Assembly: GCA_903860085.1 (NCBI GenBank)
Contig: CAIOPD010000022.1
Coordinates: 1-12,058, forward strand
Source of the DNA: an uncultured Pseudomonadota bacterium
Lineage (GTDB): Bacteria > Pseudomonadota > Gammaproteobacteria > Burkholderiales > Methylophilaceae
Direction of reading: 5' to 3'
DNA length: 12,058 bases
This document shows, piece after piece, positions 1-7,466 of this stretch. The translations under genes and the position numbers were made by a program. The notes under the pieces are model-generated. The model saw nothing but the letters and a program-made list of their open reading frames with translations. It was not told the DNA's origin and made no database searches. How positions within the stretch are numbered: the first letter of the stretch is position 1; each line of letters opens with the position of its first letter.

Positions 1-424
<424 letters not shown>

Positions 425-700
425 TATAACCTTAAAACTTGAACCTGATGGTGATGAAAGTCATTGTTGAGTTGAGTGGCAGGTGTTACTGGAGTAACTT
501 TTAAAAAGGTTAGACAATGTAATCAAAGAACGCCATTAACTTTACTTCTTCTGTTTGTTAAAAACTGCATGATTGCTTAGTGATAAGTGATGATGAAGTT
601 TAAGACGCTATTCTTATGAAAATAGGAATGAGCGCACAGCATTTCTGCTTGTGATAGGCAATTGAGTGAGAGCTCAACAGCGCACAAGAGTTACCAGTTA
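425..700 (+). other. 23S-5S intergenic spacer, no tRNA
   Basis: This 276 nt of AT-rich transcribed spacer lies between 23S and 5S. No tRNA cloverleaf or credible ORF is visible. Two small perfect hairpins occur: 485-498 (GTTAC, loop TGGA, GTAAC) and 662-677 (TTGAG, 6 nt loop, CTCAA). They could be processing signals, but that is inference. No convincing internal promoter was found. Confidence 0.7.
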
Positions 701-817
701 TGCTTGGCGGCCATAGCGGTTTGGACCCACCCCTTCCCATCTCGAACAGGGCCGTGAAACGAACCAGCGCCAATGATAGTATGCTTTTTGCATGCGAAAG
801 TAGGTCACTGCCAAGCT
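701..817 (+). rRNA. rrf: 5S ribosomal RNA
   Basis: Complete 5S rRNA of about 116 nt. The terminal helix is visible as GCTTGGC at 702-708 pairing with GCCAAGC at 810-816. The conserved loop segment CCCATCTCGAACAG (about 737-750) and the GTAGGTCACTGCC end follow the bacterial pattern. It is co-transcribed with 23S and followed by the operon terminator. The ends are estimated to within one or two bases. Confidence 0.97.
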
Positions 818-828
818 ATTTATATCGT

Positions 829-842
829 CCTCCAACCGGAGG
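829..842 (+). other. Small hairpin between 5S and the rrn terminator
   Basis: CCTCC at 829-833 pairs with GGAGG at 838-842 around an AACC loop. It has no T-tract. It sits between the 5S 3' end and the terminator and may help 3' maturation of 5S or protect the trailer; that role is inference. Confidence 0.5.
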
Positions 843-849
843 CAGCAAC

Positions 850-885
850 AGCCCCTCTATGCAAATAGTGGGGCTTTTTGCTTTT
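850..885 (+). terminator. Intrinsic terminator of the rRNA operon
   Basis: AGCCCC at 850-855 pairs with GGGGCT at 870-875, then a T-T mismatch, then CTAT at 857-860 pairs with ATAG at 865-868, closed by a GCAA tetraloop. The runs TTTT and TTTTT follow (876-879 and 882-886). Position after 5S and the stable GNRA loop make this a convincing Rho-independent terminator. Confidence 0.9.
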
Positions 886-1011
886 TAATTTACAGCTGAG
901 AATCAATGATTCGGTTGTTTGAAGCTGCAGTGCTAATGATGCAATTTTTTATCAACCCTTAGATTGCTGACAACTACTCCTTATTTATTAAAAAACAATT
1001 GTACTCAGTCA

Positions 1012-1040
1012 TTCCAATTCATTGAATTGATTGGTATAAT
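1012..1040 (+). promoter_or_regulatory. Extended -10 promoter of the rimP-nusA-infB cluster
   Basis: A perfect TATAAT lies at 1035-1040, preceded by TGG at 1032-1034, giving the TGn extended -10 element. The hexamer 17 nt upstream, TTCCAA at 1012-1017, matches the -35 consensus poorly, as is usual for extended -10 promoters. Predicted transcription start is about 1047. It is the only strong promoter seen between the rrn terminator and rimP; I see nothing else clear in 887-1010. Confidence 0.75.
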
Positions 1041-1057
1041 GCGGCAAGAATTTGTTG

Positions 1058-1079
1058 ATGGGCTTTGTGCCCATTTTTT
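1058..1079 (+). promoter_or_regulatory. Leader terminator / attenuator upstream of rimP
   Basis: ATGGGC at 1058-1063 pairs perfectly with GCCCAT at 1069-1074 around TTTGT, followed by a T-tract at 1075-1079. It begins only about 11 nt after the predicted transcription start and 58 nt before the rimP start codon. Its place matches the rimP leader family of premature terminators described in gammaproteobacteria (name from memory). Whether it terminates here, and what relieves it, is not shown by the sequence. Confidence 0.65.
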
Positions 1080-1136
1080 GTTTCTGCAACTTATGTAGCA
1101 TTCAAAGACGTTGTTGCAGAATTAAGGGGTTTTATC

Positions 1137-1634
1137 ATGCAAGATTTACATACATTGATAGAGAATTCGGTTACCCAATTAGGCTATGCCTTGGTTGACC
1201 TTGAGATTTCAAATCGCGGAAAAGTACTACGTGTATTTATTGATAAGCAAAATCCAGTGGATGTTAAAGATAGCGTTAATATTGATGATTGTGTTTTGGT
1301 TAGTAACCAGTTGGGTAATTTTCTCGCAGTTGAGCATGAGATTGAATATGATCGTATGGAAGTGTCGTCCCCAGGTATGGATCGAGTAATAAAAAAAGAA
1401 TCTGATTTCATACGCTTTAATGGTGAGCGCGCTACCGTAAAATTACATGTGCCTATTATAGAAATAGGTATAAGTGCCAAAGCTGGCGGCAAAGAAGAGC
1501 AAGTTACTAAAAAGAATTTTGTAGGATTTATTCGTGGTGTTGAGGATGGCAATTTGCATCTTGAGTGTGATGGTAAGACATATAAAATCGCGCTGACAAA
1601 CATAGATAAGTCGCGTTTAAACCCAGTATTTTAA
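1137..1634 (+). CDS. rimP: Ribosome maturation factor RimP
   Basis: RimP binds the 30S precursor and aids its maturation, with S12 and the central pseudoknot region in the known family. The 165 aa product has the N-terminal alpha/beta domain (about 1-80) ending in the family signature MEVSSPGMDR (74-83) and a C-terminal SH3-like domain (about 95-165). The ATG at 1137 is chosen because AAGGGG lies at 1124-1129, seven bases upstream. A TTG 24 codons earlier would place the start inside the leader terminator. The protein is about 15 residues longer than E. coli RimP: there is extra sequence near 40-46 (PVDVKDS) and a polar insertion at about 107-124 before the KNFVGF strand. It is first in the nusA-infB cluster, with 66 bp to nusA. 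Confidence 0.95.
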   Translation: MQDLHTLIENSVTQLGYALVDLEISNRGKVLRVFIDKQNPVDVKDSVNIDDCVLVSNQLGNFLAVEHEIEYDRMEVSSPGMDRVIKKESDFIRFNGERATVKLHVPIIEIGISAKAGGKEEQVTKKNFVGFIRGVEDGNLHLECDGKTYKIALTNIDKSRLNPVF

Positions 1635-1700
1635 ATTGATGCGTTTTAGATATTGTTATTTAAAACCAAGCATTGTGTAATTATTAGTCGGAGATAGAAA

Positions 1701-3167
1701 ATGAGTCGTGAAATTTTATTATTGGTAGATGCCTTAGCGCATGAAAAAAATGTAAGTAAAGAGGTCATCTTTACGGCGCTTGAGCTAGCTTTAGCATCAG
1801 CCACCAAGAAAAAACACCATGACGATGCTGATATTCGTGTATCTATTGATCGTGAATCTGGCGAGTATTCAACCTTTAGGCGTTGGCAGTATGTGGAATA
1901 TGACTTATTGGAAAACTCAGCCTATCAATTAGATGAGGAAGATGACAGGTCAAAAGGCTTAACTATTGGTGAGTATTATGAAGAGCCACTAGAAAGCATA
2001 GAATTTGGTCGTATTGGCGCACAAGCCGCTAAACAAGTTATTTTGCAAAAAGTGCGTGAAGCAGAACGTGAACAAATCTTAGAAGATTTCCTAGCGCGTG
2101 ATGAAAAGTTAGTAACTGGTGTTATTAAGCGCATGGAAAAAGGTAACGCGATTATTGAGGTTGGTCGTATTGAATCTTTATTGCCACGTGAACAGATGAT
2201 CCCTAAAGAAAATCTACGTGTAGGCGATCGTGTACGCGCTTTTTTATCTCGTATTGAGCGTGGTGGCCGTGGACCGCAACTAATTTTATCTAGAATTACT
2301 CCTGATTTCTTGGTTCGCTTATTTGAACTAGAAGTACCAGAAATCGAGGACGGGTTGTTAGAAATTCGTGCTGCTGCTCGTGATCCAGGTTTACGTTCTA
2401 AAATTGCAGTTAAAAGTAACGATCAACGTATAGATCCAGTTGGTACATGTGTAGGTATGCGTGGATCGCGTGTTCAAGCTGTCACGGCGGAGTTAGCTGG
2501 TGAGCGTGTAGATATTGTTCTTTGGAGTATAGAGCCTGCGCAGTTTGTTATTAATGCCATGTCGCCAGCTGAAGTATCAAGTATTGTCGTGGATGAAGAT
2601 GCACACAGTATGGATGTAGTTGTAGATGAAGAACAATTAGCGTTGGCAATTGGTCGAAATGGTCAAAATGTACGTTTGGCTTCTGAACTTACTGGCTGGA
2701 CATTAAATATCTTAACTGTAGATCAAGCTGCGCAAAAAAATCAGGCTGAATTTGCCGGAGTAAGTCAGTTGTTTATGGATAAATTAGATGTTGACGCTGA
2801 GGTTGCTGAAATTCTAGTGCAAGAGGGATTCAGTACCTTAGAGGAAATTGCCTATGTCCCATTAGCAGAAATGAATCAAATTGAAGCTTTTGATGAAGCA
2901 ACTATTGAAGAGCTGCGTAAGCGTGCACGTGCAGCACTATTGACCGAAGCTATTGCTAAGGAAGAAAAAGTTGAAGAGGCGGCAGAAGATTTGTTGGCTA
3001 TGGAAGGCATGGATGATGCAACTGCACATCTCTTAGCTTCTAAGGGCGTGCCAACTATGGATGATTTAGCTGAGCTAGCTGTTGATGAGTTAGTTGAGCT
3101 AACTAATATGGATCCTGAGCGTGCAAAAACCTTAATTATGACTGCACGTGCACCTTGGTTTAAATAA
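1701..3167 (+). CDS. nusA: Transcription termination/antitermination factor NusA
   Basis: NusA binds RNA polymerase, promotes pausing and intrinsic termination, and joins the rrn and lambda-type antitermination complexes. The 488 aa product has the usual proteobacterial order: N-terminal RNAP-binding domain (about 1-130), S1 (about 135-200), KH1 with GMRG at 252-255, KH2 with GRNG at 318-321, and two acidic C-terminal repeats (about 360-420 and 428-485) like the AR1/AR2 domains that touch the RNAP alpha CTD. Length is normal. The start is supported by GGAG at 1690-1693, seven bases before ATG. No independent promoter is obvious in the 66 bp after rimP. A perfect hairpin follows its stop codon. 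Confidence 0.98.
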   Translation: MSREILLLVDALAHEKNVSKEVIFTALELALASATKKKHHDDADIRVSIDRESGEYSTFRRWQYVEYDLLENSAYQLDEEDDRSKGLTIGEYYEEPLESIEFGRIGAQAAKQVILQKVREAEREQILEDFLARDEKLVTGVIKRMEKGNAIIEVGRIESLLPREQMIPKENLRVGDRVRAFLSRIERGGRGPQLILSRITPDFLVRLFELEVPEIEDGLLEIRAAARDPGLRSKIAVKSNDQRIDPVGTCVGMRGSRVQAVTAELAGERVDIVLWSIEPAQFVINAMSPAEVSSIVVDEDAHSMDVVVDEEQLALAIGRNGQNVRLASELTGWTLNILTVDQAAQKNQAEFAGVSQLFMDKLDVDAEVAEILVQEGFSTLEEIAYVPLAEMNQIEAFDEATIEELRKRARAALLTEAIAKEEKVEEAAEDLLAMEGMDDATAHLLASKGVPTMDDLAELAVDELVELTNMDPERAKTLIMTARAPWFK

Positions 3168-3172
3168 CGAAA

Positions 3173-3218
3173 ACATTGAATAAGTGCGGCAGATAAAAAC
3201 CCCTGCATTATTCAATGT
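3173..3218 (+). repeat. Perfect inverted repeat between nusA and infB
   Basis: ACATTGAATAA at 3173-3183 is an exact reverse complement of TTATTCAATGT at 3208-3218. The inner part can continue with TGC/GCA (3185-3187 with 3205-3207) past a bulged G, then G-T and G-C pairs. It begins six bases after the nusA stop. There is no T-tract on the + strand, so it is not a standard terminator. It may be an mRNA processing or stability element. Confidence 0.75.
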
Positions 3219-3283
3219 ACTAAAAGTAATACAGCAGTAATGCTAGGCAATAAAGCTTAGAAAAAGAACACTGGAGCAACAAG

Positions 3284-6001
3284 ATGGCACAAACAACCGT
3301 AGAACAATTTGCTGGCGAATTAAAGCTACCAACAGCATTGTTATTAGAGCAGCTTAAAAGTGCTGGCGTGCATAAATCAAACGCGGAAGATAAATTAAGT
3401 GAAACGGATAAAACTGCTTTGCTTGATCACTTGCGTAAAGAGCACGGCACCCTTGCGCCTAAGAGTCAAATTACGTTGACGCGCAAATCTAGCACAGAAA
3501 TTAAAAAAACCGATAACACAGGTAAGGCACGGACTATCCAAGTTGAAGTTCGTAAAAAACGTGTAATTGAACAACGAGAGTCAGTTGACGTCATTGAGCC
3601 AGTCGAAACATTAGCAGTGCCAAGCGAAGAGGTGATAGAAACTCCTGAAGTGCAAATTGAGATAGTGCCAGAAGTCTTGGTTGTAGCCCCTGAAGTAGTA
3701 GCTGAGCCAGTTGCTGTTGAACCTGAAGTCGTCGCACCTGTGATTGAAGTCGTGGCTGAAAAAATAGAAACGGTTATTGAAGCGCCCGTCGCTGAGCCTG
3801 TTGTAAAAACAACATTGAGCCGCAAAGATTTATTGGGCGCAGATGAAATCGCATTGCGTGCAAATGAGGCTAAGCGGCATGCGACTTTAGCAGCAATGCA
3901 AGCTGATGATTTAAGAAAAAAACAAGATATGGCCCAGCGCCGAGCTGATGATGAGGCTAAGAAATTAGTTGAAGCAGAAGAAGCAAAAGCGAAGGCAGCC
4001 AAACTTTCTGAAGGGACATTGCACAAACCTGTCGCCAAAGAAGGTGTTGCAAAACCAGCAGTTAAAGAAGCGAAAAAAGGCAAAGGCAACAATAAAGAGT
4101 GGACTGATGCTGAGAATAAGAAGCGTGGCTTAAAAACTCGTGGTGATACAACCGCTGGTAAGCCAGGCTGGCGTGCACCTAAAGGTAAGCACAGACATCA
4201 ATCAGATGATGATGCACAGCATGCTTTTAATGCGCCTACAGAAGCAATTGTCTATGAAGTATTAGTGCCAGAAACCATTACCGTGGCTGAATTGGCTCAC
4301 AAGATGTCAGTTAAATCTGGTGAAGTCATCAAAACGCTAATGGGTATGGGCATGATGGTTACAATTAACCAAGTGCTGGATCAAGATACTGCGATTATTA
4401 TTGTGGAAGAAATGGGCCATAAAGCTTCAGCAGCTGCGCCTAATGACCCAGATACTTTTATTGAAGAAGCAGAACATGCGGCCGCAATTATTGAAGCGCG
4501 CCCACCAGTTGTAACCGTAATGGGTCACGTAGACCATGGTAAAACATCATTGTTGGATTATATTCGTCGTAGCCGTGTGGCTTCCGGTGAGGCTGGCGGA
4601 ATTACGCAGCACATTGGTGCTTACCATGTTGAAACGCCACGCGGTATGGTGACATTTTTAGACACTCCAGGCCATGAGGCGTTTACCGCCATGCGTGCGC
4701 GTGGAGCTAAAGCTACCGACGTAGTTATTTTAGTGGTGTCAGCCGATGACGGTGTAATGCCACAAACAATAGAGGCAATTCATCACGCCAAAGCGGCAGG
4801 CGTACCCTTGGTTGTTGCAATTAACAAGGTTGATAAGCCAGGTGCAGAGCCTGAGCGCGTTAAACTTGAGTTAGTCGCACAAGAGGTTGTGCCAGAGGAC
4901 TTCGGTGGTGATGTTATGTTTAGAGAAGTATCAGCTAAAACTGGACAAGGTATTGATGAACTTCTAGAAGCTGTGCTGTTACAAGCGGAGTTGCTAGAAC
5001 TTAAGGCCCCTAAAAATACACCAGCCAAAGGCTTGGTAATTGAAGGCCGTTTAGATAAAGGCCGTGGTCCGGTAGCTACAATTTTAGTGCAATCTGGCAC
5101 ACTTAAACGTGGTGATATGATTTTAGCGGGCTCAACTTTTGGTAAAGTTCGCGCCATGTTAGATGAGTCTGGCAACGACATCAAAGAAGCTGGACCATCT
5201 ATGCCGGTTGAAATTCAAGGCTTATCAGATGTGCCAAGTGCTGGCGAAGATATGATCGTTTTAAATGACGAGCGTAAAGCGCGCGAAATTGCTAACTTCC
5301 GTCAAGGTAAATTCCGTGAAGTTAAATTAGCAAAACAACAAGCTTCTAAACTTGAAAATATGTTTGAGCAAATGGGTGAAGGCGTAGTGCAAACACTAGG
5401 TCTCATCATTAAGTCAGATGTGCAAGGGTCATACGAAGCCTTAGCGACTAGCTTACAAAAGCTTTCAACCAGTGAAGTAAAAGTAAACATTATTCATACT
5501 GGCGTTGGTGCTATTAGTGAGTCTGATGTGAACTTAGCAGCCGCTTCTAAAGGCGTTATTATTGGCTTCAACGTGCGTGCAGATTCAGGTGCACGTAAGC
5601 TAATAGAAACCTTGGGTGTGGATGCTCGTTATTACAATATTATTTACGAAGCTGTTGACGAGATTAAAGCGGCGCTAGGTGGCATGTTACCGCCAGAGCA
5701 AAAAGAAAGCATGATTGGTACCGTTGAGGTGCGTGAAGTCTTCCGTATTTCTAAAATTGGTGCAATTGCTGGTTGTTATGTGCAAGATGGTATGATCAAA
5801 CGTAACTCTAAAGTACGCGTGTTGCGCAATAACGTGATTATCCATACTGGCGAGTTAGATTCACTGAAACGCTTCAAAGATGATGTAAAAGAAGTAAAAA
5901 ATAACTTTGAATGTGGCTTGTCACTTAAAAACTTCAATGATATTGAAGTGGGTGATATTTTAGAAATCTACGAAATTGTTGAAGTAGCACGTACGCTATA
6001 A
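3284..6001 (+). CDS. infB: Translation initiation factor IF-2
   Basis: IF2 is the GTPase that brings formyl-Met-tRNA to the 30S subunit and promotes 50S joining. The 905 aa product has an IF2_N module (about 1-52), a Val/Pro/Glu-rich linker (about 100-175), a charged helical stretch rich in Ala, Lys and Glu (about 185-270), a second N-type module (about 325-385), then the G domain. G-motifs are intact: GHVDHGKT at 414-421, DTPGH at 460-464, NKVD at 514-517 and SAK at 550-552. Beta-barrel and C-terminal fMet-tRNA-binding domains follow to the normal end. GGAG at 3273-3276 supports the ATG. It lies 116 bp after nusA; the gap holds a perfect inverted repeat. Confidence 0.98.
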   Translation: MAQTTVEQFAGELKLPTALLLEQLKSAGVHKSNAEDKLSETDKTALLDHLRKEHGTLAPKSQITLTRKSSTEIKKTDNTGKARTIQVEVRKKRVIEQRESVDVIEPVETLAVPSEEVIETPEVQIEIVPEVLVVAPEVVAEPVAVEPEVVAPVIEVVAEKIETVIEAPVAEPVVKTTLSRKDLLGADEIALRANEAKRHATLAAMQADDLRKKQDMAQRRADDEAKKLVEAEEAKAKAAKLSEGTLHKPVAKEGVAKPAVKEAKKGKGNNKEWTDAENKKRGLKTRGDTTAGKPGWRAPKGKHRHQSDDDAQHAFNAPTEAIVYEVLVPETITVAELAHKMSVKSGEVIKTLMGMGMMVTINQVLDQDTAIIIVEEMGHKASAAAPNDPDTFIEEAEHAAAIIEARPPVVTVMGHVDHGKTSLLDYIRRSRVASGEAGGITQHIGAYHVETPRGMVTFLDTPGHEAFTAMRARGAKATDVVILVVSADDGVMPQTIEAIHHAKAAGVPLVVAINKVDKPGAEPERVKLELVAQEVVPEDFGGDVMFREVSAKTGQGIDELLEAVLLQAELLELKAPKNTPAKGLVIEGRLDKGRGPVATILVQSGTLKRGDMILAGSTFGKVRAMLDESGNDIKEAGPSMPVEIQGLSDVPSAGEDMIVLNDERKAREIANFRQGKFREVKLAKQQASKLENMFEQMGEGVVQTLGLIIKSDVQGSYEALATSLQKLSTSEVKVNIIHTGVGAISESDVNLAAASKGVIIGFNVRADSGARKLIETLGVDARYYNIIYEAVDEIKAALGGMLPPEQKESMIGTVEVREVFRISKIGAIAGCYVQDGMIKRNSKVRVLRNNVIIHTGELDSLKRFKDDVKEVKNNFECGLSLKNFNDIEVGDILEIYEIVEVARTL

Positions 6002-6005
6002 AGAA

Positions 6006-6035
6006 CACTCGTCTGTGCTTAGGTGCAGATGAGTG
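6006..6035 (+). repeat. 13-bp hairpin between infB and rbfA
   Basis: Bases 6006-6018 pair with 6023-6035 around the loop TTAG, with 13 pairs of which three are G-U type. It starts five bases after the infB stop codon and lacks a following T-tract. A processing or stabilising stem for the polycistronic mRNA is more likely than termination; this is inference. Confidence 0.75.
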
Positions 6036-6070
6036 CTATCAACAATAAGTTTCGATTGGATATAAACTAA

Positions 6071-6427
6071 ATGGCTAAAGAGTTTTCAAGAAGCCACCGC
6101 GTTGCCGAGCAAATGCAGCGTGAGTTGGCAGATTTACTGCAATTTGAAGTAAAAGACCCGCGCGTCGGTATGGTGACGATTACGGCTGTTGAAGTAACTG
6201 GTGATATGGCGCACGCGAAGATTTTTTACAGCGCAAGTAAAGCCAGTGACAGCATGCAGCAAGGGCTAGAAAAATCTGCAGGTTTTCTACGTACGCAGTT
6301 GGCTAAACGTATGCTACTTCGCACAGTGCCACAGTTGCATTTTGTCTATGACGCCTCAATCGACAACGGTATGAAGATGTCCAAGCTGATTGACGAAGCC
6401 TTAGCTTCAAACCCAGAAAAACACTAA
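6071..6427 (+). CDS. rbfA: 30S ribosome-binding factor RbfA
   Basis: RbfA is a single-KH-type cold-shock assembly factor that binds immature 30S near 16S helix 1 and is needed for 16S 5'-end maturation. The 118 aa product is of normal length and shows the family core: SHRVAEQMQRELADLLQ near the N-terminus, KDPRVGMVTITAVEVTGD at about 28-45, then AKIFYS, and the late segment VPQLHFVYDASIDNGMKMSKL. The start has only a weak upstream GGA (6058-6060), ten bases away. It lies between infB and truB, the standard cluster order, with truB 17 bp downstream. Confidence 0.97.
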   Translation: MAKEFSRSHRVAEQMQRELADLLQFEVKDPRVGMVTITAVEVTGDMAHAKIFYSASKASDSMQQGLEKSAGFLRTQLAKRMLLRTVPQLHFVYDASIDNGMKMSKLIDEALASNPEKH

Positions 6428-6444
6428 CTCAAATAGTTCCCACC

Positions 6445-7359
6445 TTGCAGTATAGACGACCCAAAAGAAACGTAAGTGGCGTGCTTTTGTTGGACAAGCC
6501 ATTAGGCTTTTCCAGCAATCAGGCGTTGCAAAAAGTTAAGTGGTTATTCCAAGCCGCTAAAGCAGGCCACACAGGCACGCTAGATCCGCTTGCTACTGGA
6601 TTACTACCTTTATGTTTCGGTGAAGCAACAAAGTTTGCGCATTATTTAACCGATGCAGATAAAACTTATATTGCCACGATTAAGTTAGGGGTAACAACTA
6701 ACACTGGCGATGCGGAAGGTGAAGTGCTTGCCACTCACAGCGTCAATGTAAGCCCAGCCCAGTTTGCACAAGCCTGCGCGCAGTTTGTTGGTGAAATCTC
6801 CCAAATTCCACCTATGTATTCTGCTCTAAAACACGAAGGCAAAGCGCTTTACGAATATGCACGCGCAGGGGTAGAGATTGAGCGCGCATCTCGCCTCATT
6901 ACCATACATAGCATTCAAGTTAATTCTTTTGAGTATGATGTCGCAAGCATTAGCGTGTCATGTAGCAAAGGGACCTACATTCGTACGCTAGCTGAAGATA
7001 TTGGCGCGGTTCTAGGATGCGGCGCTCATTTAATTGGCTTGCGCAGAACGAAAACAGCCAATTACAGCATTGATCAGGCAGTGACATTGACGCAGTTTGA
7101 AGCGATGACTTTAGAGCAGCGCCAAGCAGCATTAATGCCGATGGATAGCGCGGTATTACATTTACCAGCAATCGTATTAGATGCTGATAGCACACACTAC
7201 TTGCGTCAAGGACAAGCTGTTTGGCAAAGCGGTATAAGCGCGAAAGGCCTGTTGCGACTTTATAATGAGCAGCAGGAATTTTTGGGTTTGGGCGAGCAAG
7301 ATCGTGATGGCAAAATCGCACCTAAGCGCTTGATTATAAATAATGATAATGTAGGTTGA
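6445..7359 (+). CDS. truB: tRNA pseudouridine(55) synthase TruB
   Basis: TruB converts U55 of the tRNA T-loop to pseudouridine and also acts as a tRNA folding chaperone. The 304 aa product has the early motif VLLLDKPLGFSSN (about 13-25), the catalytic-aspartate motif GHTGTLDPLATG (41-52, catalytic D47), the YSALKHEGKALYEYAR segment, and the SKGTYIRTLAEDIG motif, followed by a short C-terminal PUA-like domain. The likely start is TTG at 6445: no ATG or GTG precedes the conserved LLLDKP motif in a suitable place, and the resulting N-terminus fits the family. No Shine-Dalgarno sequence is visible upstream, so coupling to rbfA translation (stop 17 bp before) is inferred. Confidence 0.95.
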   Translation: MQYRRPKRNVSGVLLLDKPLGFSSNQALQKVKWLFQAAKAGHTGTLDPLATGLLPLCFGEATKFAHYLTDADKTYIATIKLGVTTNTGDAEGEVLATHSVNVSPAQFAQACAQFVGEISQIPPMYSALKHEGKALYEYARAGVEIERASRLITIHSIQVNSFEYDVASISVSCSKGTYIRTLAEDIGAVLGCGAHLIGLRRTKTANYSIDQAVTLTQFEAMTLEQRQAALMPMDSAVLHLPAIVLDADSTHYLRQGQAVWQSGISAKGLLRLYNEQQEFLGLGEQDRDGKIAPKRLIINNDNVG

Positions 7360-7384
7360 TTAGTCAAGATTAAGGCTATATAAT
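7356..7384 (+). promoter_or_regulatory. Sigma70-type promoter of rpsO
   Basis: TTGATT at 7356-7361 and a perfect TATAAT at 7379-7384 are separated by exactly 17 nt. The -35 overlaps the last codons of truB. Predicted start is about 7391, giving a leader of about 76 nt. A short inverted repeat, GCACG (7385-7389) with CGTGC (7393-7397), lies over the predicted start point. Confidence 0.85.
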
Positions 7385-7425
7385 GCACGCCTCGTGCAAA
7401 ATGAATGCTTTAGCGGGTTATCTGC

Positions 7426-7443
7426 TTTTGCATTGACGCAAAA
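7426..7443 (+). promoter_or_regulatory. Hairpin in the rpsO 5' leader
   Basis: TTTTGC at 7426-7431 pairs with GCAAAA at 7438-7443 around ATTGAC. It lies 12 nt upstream of the rpsO ribosome-binding site. S15 represses its own translation in several bacteria through leader structures that differ between lineages, so an autoregulatory role is plausible but unproven. Confidence 0.45.
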
Positions 7444-7466
7444 CATCTAAATATTAGGATTAAGTT

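Noticed and set aside
700..888. Open reading frame of 62 codons on the + strand
   Set aside because: It covers the 5S rRNA and its terminator; reading frame is accidental.
1065..1136. Upstream TTG extending RimP by 24 residues
   Set aside because: The codon lies inside the leader terminator stem and lacks a ribosome-binding site; ATG at 1137 has AAGGGG seven bases upstream and fits the family N-terminus.
1184..1603. 139-codon antisense frame over rimP
   Set aside because: Shadow of rimP; serine/threonine-rich low-complexity product with no recognisable motif.
3168..3283. Possible terminator between nusA and infB
   Set aside because: The stem is perfect but no T-tract follows on the + strand, so it was recorded as an inverted repeat instead.
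3466..4092. 208-codon antisense frame over infB
   Set aside because: It is the complement of the Val/Glu/Ala-rich IF2 linker, giving a Ser/Thr/Ala-rich product typical of shadow frames; no ribosome-binding site or family motif.
6950..7321. 123-codon antisense frame over truB
   Set aside because: Overlaps the intact coding sequence of truB and shows no family features.
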